This document shows, piece by piece, positions 15,596 to 24,664 of a stretch of 64,000 nucleotides of DNA. The notes under the pieces were generated by a model, which was not told where the DNA came from, did no database searches, and was given only the letters and a program-made list of their open reading frames with translations. Numbering within the stretch: the first letter of the stretch is position 1; every line of letters starts with the position of its first letter. Position numbers and translations under genes: made by a program. This DNA is from Bdellovibrio svalbardensis (GTDB taxonomy: Bacteria > Bdellovibrionota > Bdellovibrionia > Bdellovibrionales > Bdellovibrionaceae): positions 496,001 to 560,000 of the forward strand of contig NZ_JANRMI010000003.1 in NCBI RefSeq assembly GCF_029531655.1, given 5' to 3'.

Positions 15596-17092
15596 ATGAT
15601 GAAGAACTGGCTATCTATTGGAGAATTTGGCAAGGCAACGGGTCTTTCGATTAAGGCTCTGCGTATCTACGAGGAAAAGGGAATTCTGATCCCCTATACT
15701 CGCAGTGAAAGCCGCTATCGCGTTTACACCGCCGAGCAAACAGCCATTGCTCAGCAAGTGGTGCAATTTAAGCGATTAGGATTTTCTTTAGAGCAAATCA
15801 AGCTGTTACTGCAAGAAACCGACGGACGATCCCTGCAAGAAATCCTGGAGAGACGTCTTCAAGAAAGTCGCGTGGCGGTCCATATTCTCGCAAATCAGAT
15901 TGAAAGTTTGGAAACCATTTTGACCTCTTTAAAACTCGGACAGGAATTGTCCGAACACGAAAGGGGTCAAATTATGAATAACGTTTTAGAAGTCAGTGTT
16001 AATAATTTAAAACGCAAAGGAATCGTTGATCAGAATTCCATTGCTCAGGTGAGTGAAGAGGTGTCCCTTTATTCGCCTGAGAAAATACACTTCATCAACG
16101 AGTTTCGAAAGATTCTGGATTTTGCCAAGAAAGAAAATATCCTGTTGGGGCCAGGCAGAGGAAATTCTGGAGGCAGCCTAGTATTATTCGCAGAAGGCTA
16201 CTCCCCGATGAACCCCCTTCAGTATGGCTTACTTCCGGAACTATTCAGCGAAAGCAAATATATTTGGTTAGATGTCGAGTACTCCCAACATCAAAAAATC
16301 GGTCAGATGTGTGACGAACTTGCTACCAAAACCTGCTTCGAAGTCATAGCTTACCGCAGTCCCATCCTGGATATTTTAAAGAAATTGGAAAATCAAATCG
16401 GCAAGATTGAGTTCGACTCCTTTTCTGATCTTGATCCAATGATTTTGCAAGCCCCTCAGCACGGGACCCGCGGATTATTTTGGCTCGAATGGAATCCCAA
16501 TTTTCATGCCTTCCAGGATATGTCATTGCAAATGCAGGAAGAATTCAACTGGGACAACGGTGTCTTAGAACGGTTTTATGCTGAGCATGGATTCAGCAGT
16601 CCCATGGACTATATCATTTTGGATTGCCTAAGAAGCCTCATGGAGAGGGATCTCTTTTTTTCTTATCCCCGAAGAGCTGTAGATGCCTGCCCCGACTCCC
16701 TTCCCGAATTGCAATACACCAAAGGTCTTCTGATCTTCCGCGAAGATTGGATCAAGCTTTTAGCAAAACATGCAAGCGTGAGCATCAGTGAAGCAAATAG
16801 AATTCACAGGGCCCTATTGAAAGACCCTCAGGGAGTTGAGCGCGAAATCCTAGAACAAATCGCCATCCCTGAAGTAAAAAATCTTTTGCTTGAACGTGTA
16901 AAAAAAGTTTACTCCAAAGCTCACGCTATAACGGGATGGTGGCACTACAAACGCACAGCCATCTTAAAAAGCCTGTGGCCGAAAGAATATCTTGCTGCTT
17001 TGGAAGAGTGGGAAGCAGAACACAAAATGGTCTGGTTCGAATTTGGCTACAAAACCAAAAATAATGATTTTTATCTAAAGGCAAATTCCTAA
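15596..17092 (+). CDS. MerR-type HTH fused to DNA polymerase III alpha-like palm/fingers region
   Basis: 498 aa. Residues 5-75 are a MerR HTH (SIGEFGKATGLSIKALRIYE, RYRVYTAEQ, RLGFSLEQIKLLL), 78-115 a coiled coil. From about 165 the sequence follows bacterial DnaE: FAKKENILLGPGRGNSGGSL (cf. VPVGPGRGSGAGSL), NPLQYGLLPELF (cf. DPLEFDLLFERF), WLDVEYS at 224-230 (cf. PDFDVDF), KGLLIFREDWIKLLAKHAS with ISEANRIHRALLK (377-408), and SKAHAITGWWHY with LKSLWPKEYLAAL (440-469). D226 matches E. coli D403; the position of D401 is W224. PHP, clamp-binding and OB domains are absent. Polymerase activity is doubtful; a DNA-binding sensor is my inference. The second ATG (15599) has better RBS spacing. Confidence 0.88.
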   Translation: MMKNWLSIGEFGKATGLSIKALRIYEEKGILIPYTRSESRYRVYTAEQTAIAQQVVQFKRLGFSLEQIKLLLQETDGRSLQEILERRLQESRVAVHILANQIESLETILTSLKLGQELSEHERGQIMNNVLEVSVNNLKRKGIVDQNSIAQVSEEVSLYSPEKIHFINEFRKILDFAKKENILLGPGRGNSGGSLVLFAEGYSPMNPLQYGLLPELFSESKYIWLDVEYSQHQKIGQMCDELATKTCFEVIAYRSPILDILKKLENQIGKIEFDSFSDLDPMILQAPQHGTRGLFWLEWNPNFHAFQDMSLQMQEEFNWDNGVLERFYAEHGFSSPMDYIILDCLRSLMERDLFFSYPRRAVDACPDSLPELQYTKGLLIFREDWIKLLAKHASVSISEANRIHRALLKDPQGVEREILEQIAIPEVKNLLLERVKKVYSKAHAITGWWHYKRTAILKSLWPKEYLAALEEWEAEHKMVWFEFGYKTKNNDFYLKANS

Positions 17093-17125
17093 TTAAGGTA
17101 CTTCATCAAAAATATTTAAACTAGA

Positions 17126-17150
17126 AGCGCCAGGGAGCAGGTCTGGCGCT
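17126..17150. terminator. Hairpin between convergent genes
   Basis: AGCGCCAG and CTGGCGCT, 8-base perfect arms with a 9-base loop, between the convergent MerR-fusion and acetyltransferase genes. T-rich sequence follows on the minus strand. Confidence 0.55.
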
Positions 17151-17171
17151 ATCTTCGGTGCTGTTCGAAAC

Positions 17172-17768
17172 TCAGCTCCTCTCCCAGTCCGAGCGCAGCA
17201 GCCCAAAGATAACCATGTCTGAAACTTGCCCGTAACGAATCATGTCCTGACGTAAATAGCCTTCTTGCTGCATGCCTGCCTTGAGCATCACCTTGCCTGA
17301 GGCGGGATTGTGAGCGAGGTGTCGCGATGTAATTTTATTCAAAGAAAAATGCTGAAAGCAAAAATCAATTCCAGAGATTGCAGCTTCGGTACAGTAGCCT
17401 TTTCCCCAGTACTCCTCGCCGATCCAATATCCCATCTCAGCTCGTTTGTGGGTCTTGCTCACACCATAACTGATGCAACCAATTAAGTTTCCGGAAGACA
17501 GTTCCTCCAAAGCCCAAGTCACTGCATCGCCATCAGTGAACTGCCCCAGGTGAGTCGAAATCCAGCTTTCCGCCGCGCCGTCTGGATAGGGATGTGGAAT
17601 GGTGGCCGTCATCTGCGCCACTTTAATACTTCCCGCCATTCGTTGAACTTCAGGGGCATCAGCCAAAGAAAATGGGCGAAGCTTCAAGCGCGTCGTTTTA
17701 ATCGTTGGAATTGCGGCGAGAGTAGTGCTGGTCACTTTAGAACTCCTTGGAAATCTAGCAGATCCCAT
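17172..17768 (-). CDS. GNAT family acetyltransferase (RimJ/RimL type)
   Basis: 198 aa. IKTTRLKLRPFSLADAPEVQ start of domain at about residue 24, GNLIGCISYGVSK strands, acetyl-CoA-binding GYWIGEEYWGKGYCTEAAIS, and NKITSRHLAHNPASGKVMLK with AGMQQEGYLRQ, a nearly canonical Acetyltransf_3 enzyme. Probable target is a ribosomal-protein N-terminus or a small amine. The first 20 residues may not be translated; an internal start cannot be chosen from an RBS. Confidence 0.88.
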   Translation of the reverse strand: MGSARFPRSSKVTSTTLAAIPTIKTTRLKLRPFSLADAPEVQRMAGSIKVAQMTATIPHPYPDGAAESWISTHLGQFTDGDAVTWALEELSSGNLIGCISYGVSKTHKRAEMGYWIGEEYWGKGYCTEAAISGIDFCFQHFSLNKITSRHLAHNPASGKVMLKAGMQQEGYLRQDMIRYGQVSDMVIFGLLRSDWERS

Positions 17769-17806
17769 TGCCTCAAAATTTTCACCTCAGCGCAAGAATA
17801 TTTCCA

Positions 17807-18664
17807 CTAGGTCATCGCCACCAAGAAGCCCTCGGCATTTCCAGCTCTCAACCCATCCGTGCGGGTAGCGAAATACTTTTGATAAATATCTTCACCTGAA
17901 ACATATTGCGTATTTTTAAATCCAGCGTCCTTCGCCATCGCCAATATCTCAAGCGGAGAGAAGAGACTCAGGAAAGGTGTTCCCGCCTCGCCTGCTTTCT
18001 TCATCACGAACTCGAGGATTGATCTTTCTTTGGCTTCAAGAAGATCCAGCGCAAGCATGAAAGTCATCGCGAAGGTCGATCCATGAGCCAGCTTTGCTAG
18101 CTGCTGAAAGGTCGCCAAATTTGTTTCTTTTGTGAGATACATAGAAACCCCTGTGGAAACCACAACGGCAGGCTTGCTGGTATCAAAGCCAGCAGCAATC
18201 AACTGCTCCCACCACGATTGTCCCGCCTCAAAGTCGACGGGGACGAAATGCAGCCATTCTGGAGTGGCCAAGCCAATCTCAGCAAGACGTTTTTGTTTCC
18301 ACGCCTGAGGCCCTGGCTGATCCACCTCAAAAACATGCAGGTGCGAAGCGATTTCTGGACGGCGTTGTGCGAAGGTGTCCAAACCCGCACCTAAGATCAC
18401 ATACTGGCTCACGCCCTGCTTGGCTTGATCTTCAACGATGTCTTCAATAAAGCGAGCACGTCCAACAATGGAAGCGCGCATTCCCTTTGAAAAATCAGGG
18501 TTCATATCTGGACGAAGGCGCCAATCCTGTTCGCCAACCAGTTTTAAACCGATTTCGTCGTTAAGTACGTGTGGTTCAGGATCAATTTGCACATGCAAGG
18601 CTCGCCATAAGGCAACTCGGACGGCTGTATGCTCTGGTGCTATAATCTGCTTGTCTGATGTCAT
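17807..18664 (-). CDS. LCM-type SAM methyltransferase (PPM1/TIGR00027 group)
   Basis: 285 aa from ATG 18664, which gives the family N-terminus EHTAVRVALWRALHV; the longer ORF would overlap the neighbouring lipoprotein gene. SAM motif QYVILGAGLDTFAQR, acid in VFEVDQPG, VVVSTGVSMYL with the downstream LTKE. In bacteria this family methylates carboxylates or hydroxyls of small metabolites, often in secondary metabolism. There are no partner biosynthetic genes here. Confidence 0.87.
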   Translation of the reverse strand: MTSDKQIIAPEHTAVRVALWRALHVQIDPEPHVLNDEIGLKLVGEQDWRLRPDMNPDFSKGMRASIVGRARFIEDIVEDQAKQGVSQYVILGAGLDTFAQRRPEIASHLHVFEVDQPGPQAWKQKRLAEIGLATPEWLHFVPVDFEAGQSWWEQLIAAGFDTSKPAVVVSTGVSMYLTKETNLATFQQLAKLAHGSTFAMTFMLALDLLEAKERSILEFVMKKAGEAGTPFLSLFSPLEILAMAKDAGFKNTQYVSGEDIYQKYFATRTDGLRAGNAEGFLVAMT

Positions 18665-18713
18665 GTATTTAATCTTACTGGATGAAATTTGTGAGTGTAA
18701 GTAGAAATCTAAA

Positions 18714-19286
18714 TTATTTACTCTGGCTTTTCGCAGATATTTTTTGAATGACACGCTCACGTGACTTCTTAGCCACATCAGCATCTCGAATGCGTATACA
18801 TGTCGGCCCATTTTCAAACTCATTCACAAGATAGTCGAGCTGATCAAGAGACTTTTGCAAAGATACTTTATCAGCTCTTTTCTCAAAACACTCAGATATC
18901 TCTAGAAATTTTTGAACATAGTAACTCGTATCGGGACATCTTATGTCTTTCGTAGATTCATAGGTATAAACAGAAGTTGGAAATAGCATTTCAAAATAGG
19001 TCATGTTTTTGGTTTCGTTCGGACAACCATAGCGGCATCTTCCCATCAATATAAAATCCAAACCAACAGTTACTGGAAGTGTACTAACGTACGCGACGTA
19101 ACCAATAGTACCCTGATAGATTCTAAGAAACTGGGTGTCGTCTTTTTCTAGGGGAACATTATTTTGGGCATACTCACACTCCCCCTCGACAATGCTTTGG
19201 CGATACGAAGTGGTATAAAGCTTATTAGGCTTTGAGCTACACGACACCATGATCCCAAATAAAAGAAGGACTGCAATCTTCATCAT
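18714..19286 (-). CDS. Lipoprotein of unknown function
   Basis: 190 aa from ATG 19286. Lipobox in LLLFGIMVSCSS makes it a lipoprotein; a GYVAYVSTLPVTVGLDFILM segment could be a second membrane-associated helix. It has several cysteines (CEYAQ, GRCRYGC, IRCPD, SECFEK, TCIRI). No family recognised. The ATG three bases later (19283) is an equal alternative. It is followed at once by the methyltransferase gene on the same strand, but nothing suggests a shared task. Confidence 0.72.
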   Translation of the reverse strand: MMKIAVLLLFGIMVSCSSKPNKLYTTSYRQSIVEGECEYAQNNVPLEKDDTQFLRIYQGTIGYVAYVSTLPVTVGLDFILMGRCRYGCPNETKNMTYFEMLFPTSVYTYESTKDIRCPDTSYYVQKFLEISECFEKRADKVSLQKSLDQLDYLVNEFENGPTCIRIRDADVAKKSRERVIQKISAKSQSK

Positions 19287-19542
19287 AAACTCGAAATAGA
19301 TTATCAAAATTTCAAGATGATTGAAGCTCCAAAAAAGATGCTAGACCAGAAACTAGTCACATCCTCAGAGTGCGGCCGTCTAACTTTTGATCAAAGAACT
19401 CAGAACAGAGAGCACCTTACATCAAAGTTTTTTGTGTGGAGGAAAAAATAGAAAAGTACTTTCCGCGCCGGTGTTGCATTCCAGCATTGGACGATCCGAC
19501 AACGAACTTCCGCAATATTCACGGCTCTTGTTTTCAAGAAGA

Positions 19543-19566
19543 AAAGCCCGCGCTGCCGCGGGCTTT
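19543..19566 (-). terminator. Intrinsic terminator
   Basis: AAAGCCCGCG and CGCGGGCTTT, 10-base perfect arms with a 4-base loop, then TTCTTCTTG on the minus strand. It lies 22 bases past the stop of the exported protein gene. Confidence 0.8.
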
Positions 19567-19587
19567 GGAATAGAGTAAATTCTGACT

Positions 19588-20100
19588 CTAATGCTTCGGT
19601 TTAGGTGCTTCCATTTCGAAACCTGTGACTGCGAACCATTTCTCTTCTGACCCAGCCATCACAAAAACAATCGGAGCTAAACATGGTGAGGGAAGCTTCA
19701 CCTTTCCGTTGATCTCTGAGTTTCCTGATTTCGTTGCGGGAAATCCGGCTGTTAGAACATTTTTCGTAGAAACTCCCCCACTGGCAGTTTCAGACATGCA
19801 ACTGACCATCCCGCGAAATTCTTTTTCGTCGTTGATTCCGCGAAGTTCAGGTGGGACCACATCATCATCACTAAAGACCAAACCTTTGACACTGATCTTT
19901 AGATCTCCTGCTGTGGAAAGAGACCCCGTTGCACTTTTAATTGTCCACGGCAGCTCATCACCAAGGACTCCACGAATTTGGGTTCCACCCACAAAGGGAC
20001 CATCGACACCATACATGGTTTCAAATTTAACGATGGAGGCGGCACTCGCAAAGACAGGTGTTAAAATGGCTAACGCTAAAAGTAATGATGTTTTCTTCAT
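19588..20100 (-). CDS. Exported protein with a DELPW-type domain, unknown
   Basis: 170 aa with signal peptide MKKTSLLLALAILTPVFASA. The mature part is beta-rich: KFETMYGVDGPFVGG, IRGVLGDELPWTIKSATGSL, GDLKISVKGLVFSDD, a Cys pair (SCMSET and SPCLAP) that could be disulfide-linked. The first half resembles a domain found in exported proteins of several soil bacteria, without known function. ATG 20100 has GGAG upstream. It is a single-gene unit with its own terminator. Confidence 0.78.
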   Translation of the reverse strand: MKKTSLLLALAILTPVFASAASIVKFETMYGVDGPFVGGTQIRGVLGDELPWTIKSATGSLSTAGDLKISVKGLVFSDDDVVPPELRGINDEKEFRGMVSCMSETASGGVSTKNVLTAGFPATKSGNSEINGKVKLPSPCLAPIVFVMAGSEEKWFAVTGFEMEAPKPKH

Positions 20101-20224
20101 ACAAACTCCGATTTGAAATAGTTTTATTGGTTATGCTTCGAAGTAGGATCATCAAAACACTCAATGGAATAGGCAATTTTCTATTTCGGAATGTGCAAAA
20201 GATCATCGCACGAAATGTCGATAC

Positions 20225-20590
20225 TCATTTCGGATAGGTGTAGCCTGTTGTTTCTTCTTTCGTTTTAACAGGACGTACTTCAATACGTGCCGTTGTGCCA
20301 TATTCAAATTCAGGATTGTTCTTCGCAATCTCGACGGCCTCATCCAGGTCCCTAGCAAGAATGTGATAGTAGCCAACTTGAATTTCTTTCTTCTCATTGA
20401 TTGGCATCACAGTCCAATTTCCCTTAGAGCCAGTAATAGACCTTCCCTCCCTCACAAGAGGTTGTGCAATTTTAAGCTTTCCATCTAGCTTCAATTGGTT
20501 GATGTAGCCTTCACAACTTTTGAGAAACTGATGATGATGCTCTGGCGACCAGGATTTCTGATGATCGATTTGATTGTAGATAAGGAGCAT
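20225..20590 (-). CDS. YCII/DGPF-domain protein
   Basis: 121 aa from ATG 20590, matching the usual YMLLIYN start of the family; the ORF extends to 20644 and the best GAGGAA site is 15 bases upstream, so the start is not certain. Features: WSPEHHHQFLKSCEGYINQL, LDGKLKIAQPL, EIQVGYYHILARDLDEAVEI and a C-terminal ARIEVRPVK. These small ferredoxin-like proteins bind a ligand through a His/Asp pair; the biological role is unclear, although relatives are often neighbours of ECF sigma factors (none here). Confidence 0.85.
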   Translation of the reverse strand: MLLIYNQIDHQKSWSPEHHHQFLKSCEGYINQLKLDGKLKIAQPLVREGRSITGSKGNWTVMPINEKKEIQVGYYHILARDLDEAVEIAKNNPEFEYGTTARIEVRPVKTKEETTGYTYPK

Positions 20591-20882
20591 ATATTCTTTG
20601 ATAAGTTCCTCCCTGCGAATTGCCCTTATTGAACAAGAAGACATTGGAATACGTCAAACGGAGTGGGAACCATCTTGTCATCTCACTCTGTTTGATCGAG
20701 GACAGGACTCACCTTATCCGAAGTGTGGAAGTCCAATCCTTGAAAATGCTCATATTTTAAGCATTAAATCGGCGATTTTTACGTTTTTTTTACGCCCACG
20801 TGGTTTGAAATTAACATATGTTCAGGACACAAAAGCTTCGGCTATAAGCTTTCTGTTTTAATACTGTCTTTATGGAGTATGA

Positions 20883-22709
20883 GTGGGCGTCGTTCGTCGC
20901 ATCAAGAGAACCCTGGTTGGCAATCCTTTAACCTTAGAACATCAATCCCACGAGTTGATCCCAAAATGGAAAGCCTTGGCAGTTCTGTCGTCAGACGCCC
21001 TGTCATCCGTGGCCTACGCAACAGAAGAGATTCTAATTCCCTTGTCTTTGTTTGCGGCTGGAGCCGTGGCGTGGTCTCTTCCTATTGCGTTTGCTGTCGC
21101 GGCTCTATTAGTTATTATTACGCTTTCTTATCGCCAGACTATTGATGCCTACCCGAATGGTGGCGGTGCTTATACTGTTGCCAAGGAAAACCTGGGAAAG
21201 AAAGCTGGCCTGGTTGCGGGCGCCTCCTTGTTAATTGACTATACTCTCACAGTCGCCGTTTCGGTCGCTGCCGGAGTAGAGAATTTCACCTCCGCCTTCC
21301 CCGGCCTGGCTGAGCACAAGGTTTTGATTGGCGCTGCAGTTATCTTGTTTGTGATGTTGATGAATTTGCGTGGCGTAAAAGAATCCGCCAGCATCTTTGC
21401 TCTACCGACTTACTTCTTTGTTCTTTCGATCATTGCTTTGGTCGTTGTCGGTGGCTTCAAACTGATGATGGGTTATGAGATTGCGAAGGCTCCCCTCGTT
21501 CATGAGATCTATCCCGAGATTCCGATCTTCCTTTTGCTGAGAGCTTTCTCGTCGGGATGTTCGGCCTTAACCGGTATTGAAGCCATTTCAAATGGGATTC
21601 CCATCTTTAAGCAGCCCGCACAGAAGAACGCCAAAATCACCATGGTGTGGATGTCTGGGCTTTTGGGATTCATGTTCTTAGGAATCACTTTCCTGGCGCA
21701 TGTCATGGGAATTGTCCCTCATGAAGGTCAAACAGCTGTGTCACTCTTGGCATCGCAAGTTTTCGGCATGAATTTTATGTATTACTTCGTGCAGATCTCG
21801 ACGGCCTTAATTTTGTTTTTGGCGGCGAATACCAGCTATGCGGACTTCCCCCGCTTGGCAAGTTTGCTGGCAAGAGACGGATACTTGCCTCGACAACTTG
21901 GAAGTATTGGTGACCGCCTGGTCTTTTCAAATGGCATCATGGGACTTAGCTTTGCCGCGATCTTTTTGTTGATCCTTTTCGGAGGAGTCACCCATCACCT
22001 GATTCCTTTGTATGCCGTGGGTGTCTTCTTATCTTTCACTTTGTCTCAATCGGGAATGATTCGTCATCACCTGCGATTGCGCGAGAAGGGTTGGATTCGA
22101 GCTCTCATCTTTAACTCCATCGGTGCCTTGACCACCTTTGTGATCTTGCTAGTGATCGCCATTACGAAGTTCACAAGCGGCGCATGGATCATTGTCCTCC
22201 TCATTCCAGGACTCGTTTGGTTTTTCCTGCAAATCAAAAATCACTATCTGTATGTTGCTCGTCGCTTGGGAAGACTGTCTGGAGATCACTCTTTAGAGGT
22301 CTTGCCGTCATTCCACACCGCACTGGTTCCAGTCTCAAATCTGCATCCCGGCGTGCTGCAGGCTTTGCATTACGCTCGGTCGATCTCTCAAGATGTTCGT
22401 GCTTGTTACGTAGAACTCGGGGCAGAGCAAACTGAAAGACTGAAAGAACAATGGCAAAAAGTCGTACCTGAGATTCCGTTAGTCATCTTACCTTCACCAT
22501 TTCGTTCTGTCATAGAGCCAGTCTTGGACTATATCGATCAAGTCAAGGATGAAGGAAGTCAGAAAAAACTTGTGACCGTCATTATCCCCGAATTCGTGAC
22601 CAGAAAATGGTATCACCAGTTCCTGCACAATCAGACGGCCTTTGTATTACGCGCTTACCTATGGTTGAAACCCAATACCGTTGTGGCAAGCGTTCGCTAT
22701 CATATATAA
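20883..22709 (+). CDS. kimA: KimA-like potassium transporter (APC superfamily)
   Basis: 608 aa, same length as Bacillus KimA (YdaO). Conserved along the whole length: ALAVLSSDALSSVAYATEEI, SYRQTIDAYPNGGGAYTVAK with ENLG, LLLRAFSSGCSALTGIEAIS, ARDGYLPRQL, HLIPLYAVGVFLSFTLSQ. About 12 membrane segments fill residues 30-455, then a cytosolic domain ending HNQTAFVLRAYLWLK. KimA imports K+ with H+ and is inhibited by c-di-AMP in Firmicutes; whether this homologue is so controlled is unknown. Start is GTG 20883 with GGAG; the ATG at 20879 is out of frame. Confidence 0.9.
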   Translation: MGVVRRIKRTLVGNPLTLEHQSHELIPKWKALAVLSSDALSSVAYATEEILIPLSLFAAGAVAWSLPIAFAVAALLVIITLSYRQTIDAYPNGGGAYTVAKENLGKKAGLVAGASLLIDYTLTVAVSVAAGVENFTSAFPGLAEHKVLIGAAVILFVMLMNLRGVKESASIFALPTYFFVLSIIALVVVGGFKLMMGYEIAKAPLVHEIYPEIPIFLLLRAFSSGCSALTGIEAISNGIPIFKQPAQKNAKITMVWMSGLLGFMFLGITFLAHVMGIVPHEGQTAVSLLASQVFGMNFMYYFVQISTALILFLAANTSYADFPRLASLLARDGYLPRQLGSIGDRLVFSNGIMGLSFAAIFLLILFGGVTHHLIPLYAVGVFLSFTLSQSGMIRHHLRLREKGWIRALIFNSIGALTTFVILLVIAITKFTSGAWIIVLLIPGLVWFFLQIKNHYLYVARRLGRLSGDHSLEVLPSFHTALVPVSNLHPGVLQALHYARSISQDVRACYVELGAEQTERLKEQWQKVVPEIPLVILPSPFRSVIEPVLDYIDQVKDEGSQKKLVTVIIPEFVTRKWYHQFLHNQTAFVLRAYLWLKPNTVVASVRYHI

Positions 22710-22742
22710 AGCGCTTGTTTCCCTACATTGCTGAACAAATAA

Positions 22743-22776
22743 AAAAAGGGAATCTCAACCAAGAGATTCCCTTTTT
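22743..22776. terminator. Bidirectional terminator
   Basis: Arms of 14 bases (A5GGGAATCTC and its complement) around AACCAA, with T-tracts on both strands, between the convergent kimA-like and aminotransferase genes. Confidence 0.9.
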
Positions 22777-22799
22777 ATTTCTTAACTAAAATTCAATTC

Positions 22800-23918
22800 T
22801 TAGAAGTGCTTTTTCACAGTATCGCAAACATACTGAAGTTCTTCAGTTGTGATGTAAGCGAAGCAAGGAAGATTCAAAACCGCTTGAGAAATGTAGTGAG
22901 CATTTCCATTATCGATCTTACCAGCCAAGTGGTCTTTTGCTCCAGATTGAAGGCTCATCGCACCTGGATAAATTGTTCCGTGACCGATGTTAGCTTTTTT
23001 CAAAGTTTCAATAAGAGCCGGTCTTAGAGCAGGATCAATCATACCAACCTGGCAGTATCCATTCTCAGTCACTTTCGCACCAGCTCTTACTGGCTTGAAT
23101 GGAAGACCTTGCAAAGCTTCTGTGTAGAACTTCACAGCCTTCATACGGCTTTCGATACGTGCACTGATATGTTTCAAAGACATATTCAAGAACAAAGACT
23201 CATAAGCACCGATACGTGAATTCCAACCGATCATACCGTGAGAGTAGTGATCTGTTCTTCCGTGATTGATCAAAGTACGGCAGTTTTTTGCGTACTCATC
23301 ATTCGCAGTGAAGATTGCTCCGGCATCACCTGATGCACCCAATACTTTTGCAGGGTAGAAGCTGGTTGTCGAGATCAATGCAGAGCCAAGAATAGATTGG
23401 CCTTCAATTTCAGTTCCAAAACATTGTGCACCGTCTTCGATCAAAAGAACGCCTGCGTCCTTCGCAAACTTTCTGATTTCCATAGTGTCTGGTGAAGCCC
23501 AACCGTAAAGGTGAACCATCACAGCAGCTTTTGGCTTAAATTGCTCAACTGCTTTTTTGAAAGTTGCCAAATCCCAGTGGCAAGTGTCGCGATGAACGTC
23601 CACAGTCACAGGATTTGCGCCCACGTTTACAACCGCTTCAAAGGTTGCCCAGAAAGTCATATCTGGAACAAGGACCTTGTCATTCTTTTCAACGCCCACC
23701 GCGCGAAGAGCAATCTGGATCGCATCCGTTCCATTTGCACAACCGATCGCGTGTTTTGATTTTGTGAACGCTGCCAAGTTCGCTTCCATTTCAGCGACAA
23801 TTGGACCACCTACGAATTGAGTTTTATCAAAAAGAGAAGCGACGCCGTTTAAGAATTCATCGCGGAAGCCAGGTTCAAAACGATTGAGTGTGATAAATGG
23901 GACTTGTTGAATGCTCAT
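22800..23918 (-). CDS. DegT/DnrJ/EryC1/StrS aminotransferase
   Basis: 372 aa, full length. PLP-dependent fold-type I enzyme of nucleotide-sugar aminotransferases: GCANGTDAIQIALRAVGV phosphate loop, VPDMTFWATFEAVVNVGANP, LLIEDGAQCFGTE with the Asp for the pyridine nitrogen, and the Schiff-base Lys in SFYPAKVLGASGDAG. It transfers an amino group from glutamate to a keto-sugar for LPS or glycan. No other sugar-nucleotide genes lie nearby. Confidence 0.92.
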   Translation of the reverse strand: MSIQQVPFITLNRFEPGFRDEFLNGVASLFDKTQFVGGPIVAEMEANLAAFTKSKHAIGCANGTDAIQIALRAVGVEKNDKVLVPDMTFWATFEAVVNVGANPVTVDVHRDTCHWDLATFKKAVEQFKPKAAVMVHLYGWASPDTMEIRKFAKDAGVLLIEDGAQCFGTEIEGQSILGSALISTTSFYPAKVLGASGDAGAIFTANDEYAKNCRTLINHGRTDHYSHGMIGWNSRIGAYESLFLNMSLKHISARIESRMKAVKFYTEALQGLPFKPVRAGAKVTENGYCQVGMIDPALRPALIETLKKANIGHGTIYPGAMSLQSGAKDHLAGKIDNGNAHYISQAVLNLPCFAYITTEELQYVCDTVKKHF

Positions 23919-24189
23919 GTAAATCTCTCAAGGAAAGGTGTTAAAACAATAACAAGATTTTCCAATAGACCGAGATAAATTGCAACTGTGCCCGACTATC
24001 AATTATTCCTAGGTCGCTGGTGTATCTTTTTTCACCACAAAATTTGGTGCTTTCTTACATCACCACACAGCGAGTCGTCTGGAAAAATGAACATTTATTA
24101 GAAAAACAGACAACCTCGAGACCGCCGAGCGCCATTTATGATGGCGCCAAACGGTCCTGGCCCAATTTAAGACCGAAGGATTACAAGAA

Positions 24190-24582
24190 CTACTTACGCT
24201 TAAAGAGCTGCTTTACAGCGCCAGAATAAGGCTGTGCAAAGAATGAAAGATAGATCATCAACAAGCCCAGCACGATCGCCAAAGGCAAACCACTTGGCGC
24301 CATGAACGCGTGGACCAGGAAAATATTCAAAACAACTGGAGCGAGTACGACAAGAGCTAGCGGGACAAAAAATCCAGTCAAAAGCATCAATCCACAGATT
24401 GTTTCTACTGATTTAAGGAAGGGCAAGAAATAGACGGACGCCGCAAGACCATTGTTAAATGTCACCAAACGTTCCGGCAAATCCGGAGGCACGGGAACCA
24501 GATTGAGCAGTCCCGCCAAGCCAGAGGCGAAGAAGACAAAACCAAGAAGAATACGAGCGATCAAGGGAAGTTTAGATTTCAT
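24190..24582 (-). CDS. DoxX-like integral membrane protein
   Basis: 130 aa, four predicted membrane helices: RILLGFVFFASGLAGLLNLV, a second at VYFLPFLKSVETICGLMLLT, VPLALVVLAPVVLNIFLVHA and LPLAIVLGLLMIYLSFFAQP. Charge pattern and G-x-x-x-LxN motif fit the DoxX/YphA group. Function of most members is unknown, some linked to thiosulfate oxidation or oxidative stress. It lies alone between intergenic regions. Confidence 0.82.
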   Translation of the reverse strand: MKSKLPLIARILLGFVFFASGLAGLLNLVPVPPDLPERLVTFNNGLAASVYFLPFLKSVETICGLMLLTGFFVPLALVVLAPVVLNIFLVHAFMAPSGLPLAIVLGLLMIYLSFFAQPYSGAVKQLFKRK

Positions 24583-24664
24583 TGTTGAGGATCTCCTTTT
24601 CCTTATCCCATCCTATTTCCAAGACGAGGGCTAGAAAATTCAATCCATCATACCAAAATTTGTT

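Noticed and set aside
19387-19578. 63-aa plus-strand ORF between two exported-protein genes
   Set aside because: It runs through a clear terminator hairpin and has no coding features.
20591-20882. c-di-AMP riboswitch before the kimA-like gene
   Set aside because: I could not find the ydaO-type conserved motifs in this leader, and the homologous control is only known for Firmicutes.
20879-21145. ATG-started ORF at the beginning of the kimA-like gene
   Set aside because: It is out of frame with the conserved transporter sequence; the GTG at 20883 with GGAG starts the right frame.
24020-24229. 69-aa plus-strand ORF before the DoxX gene end
   Set aside because: Low-complexity translation, overlaps the DoxX 3' end, no RBS; probably chance.
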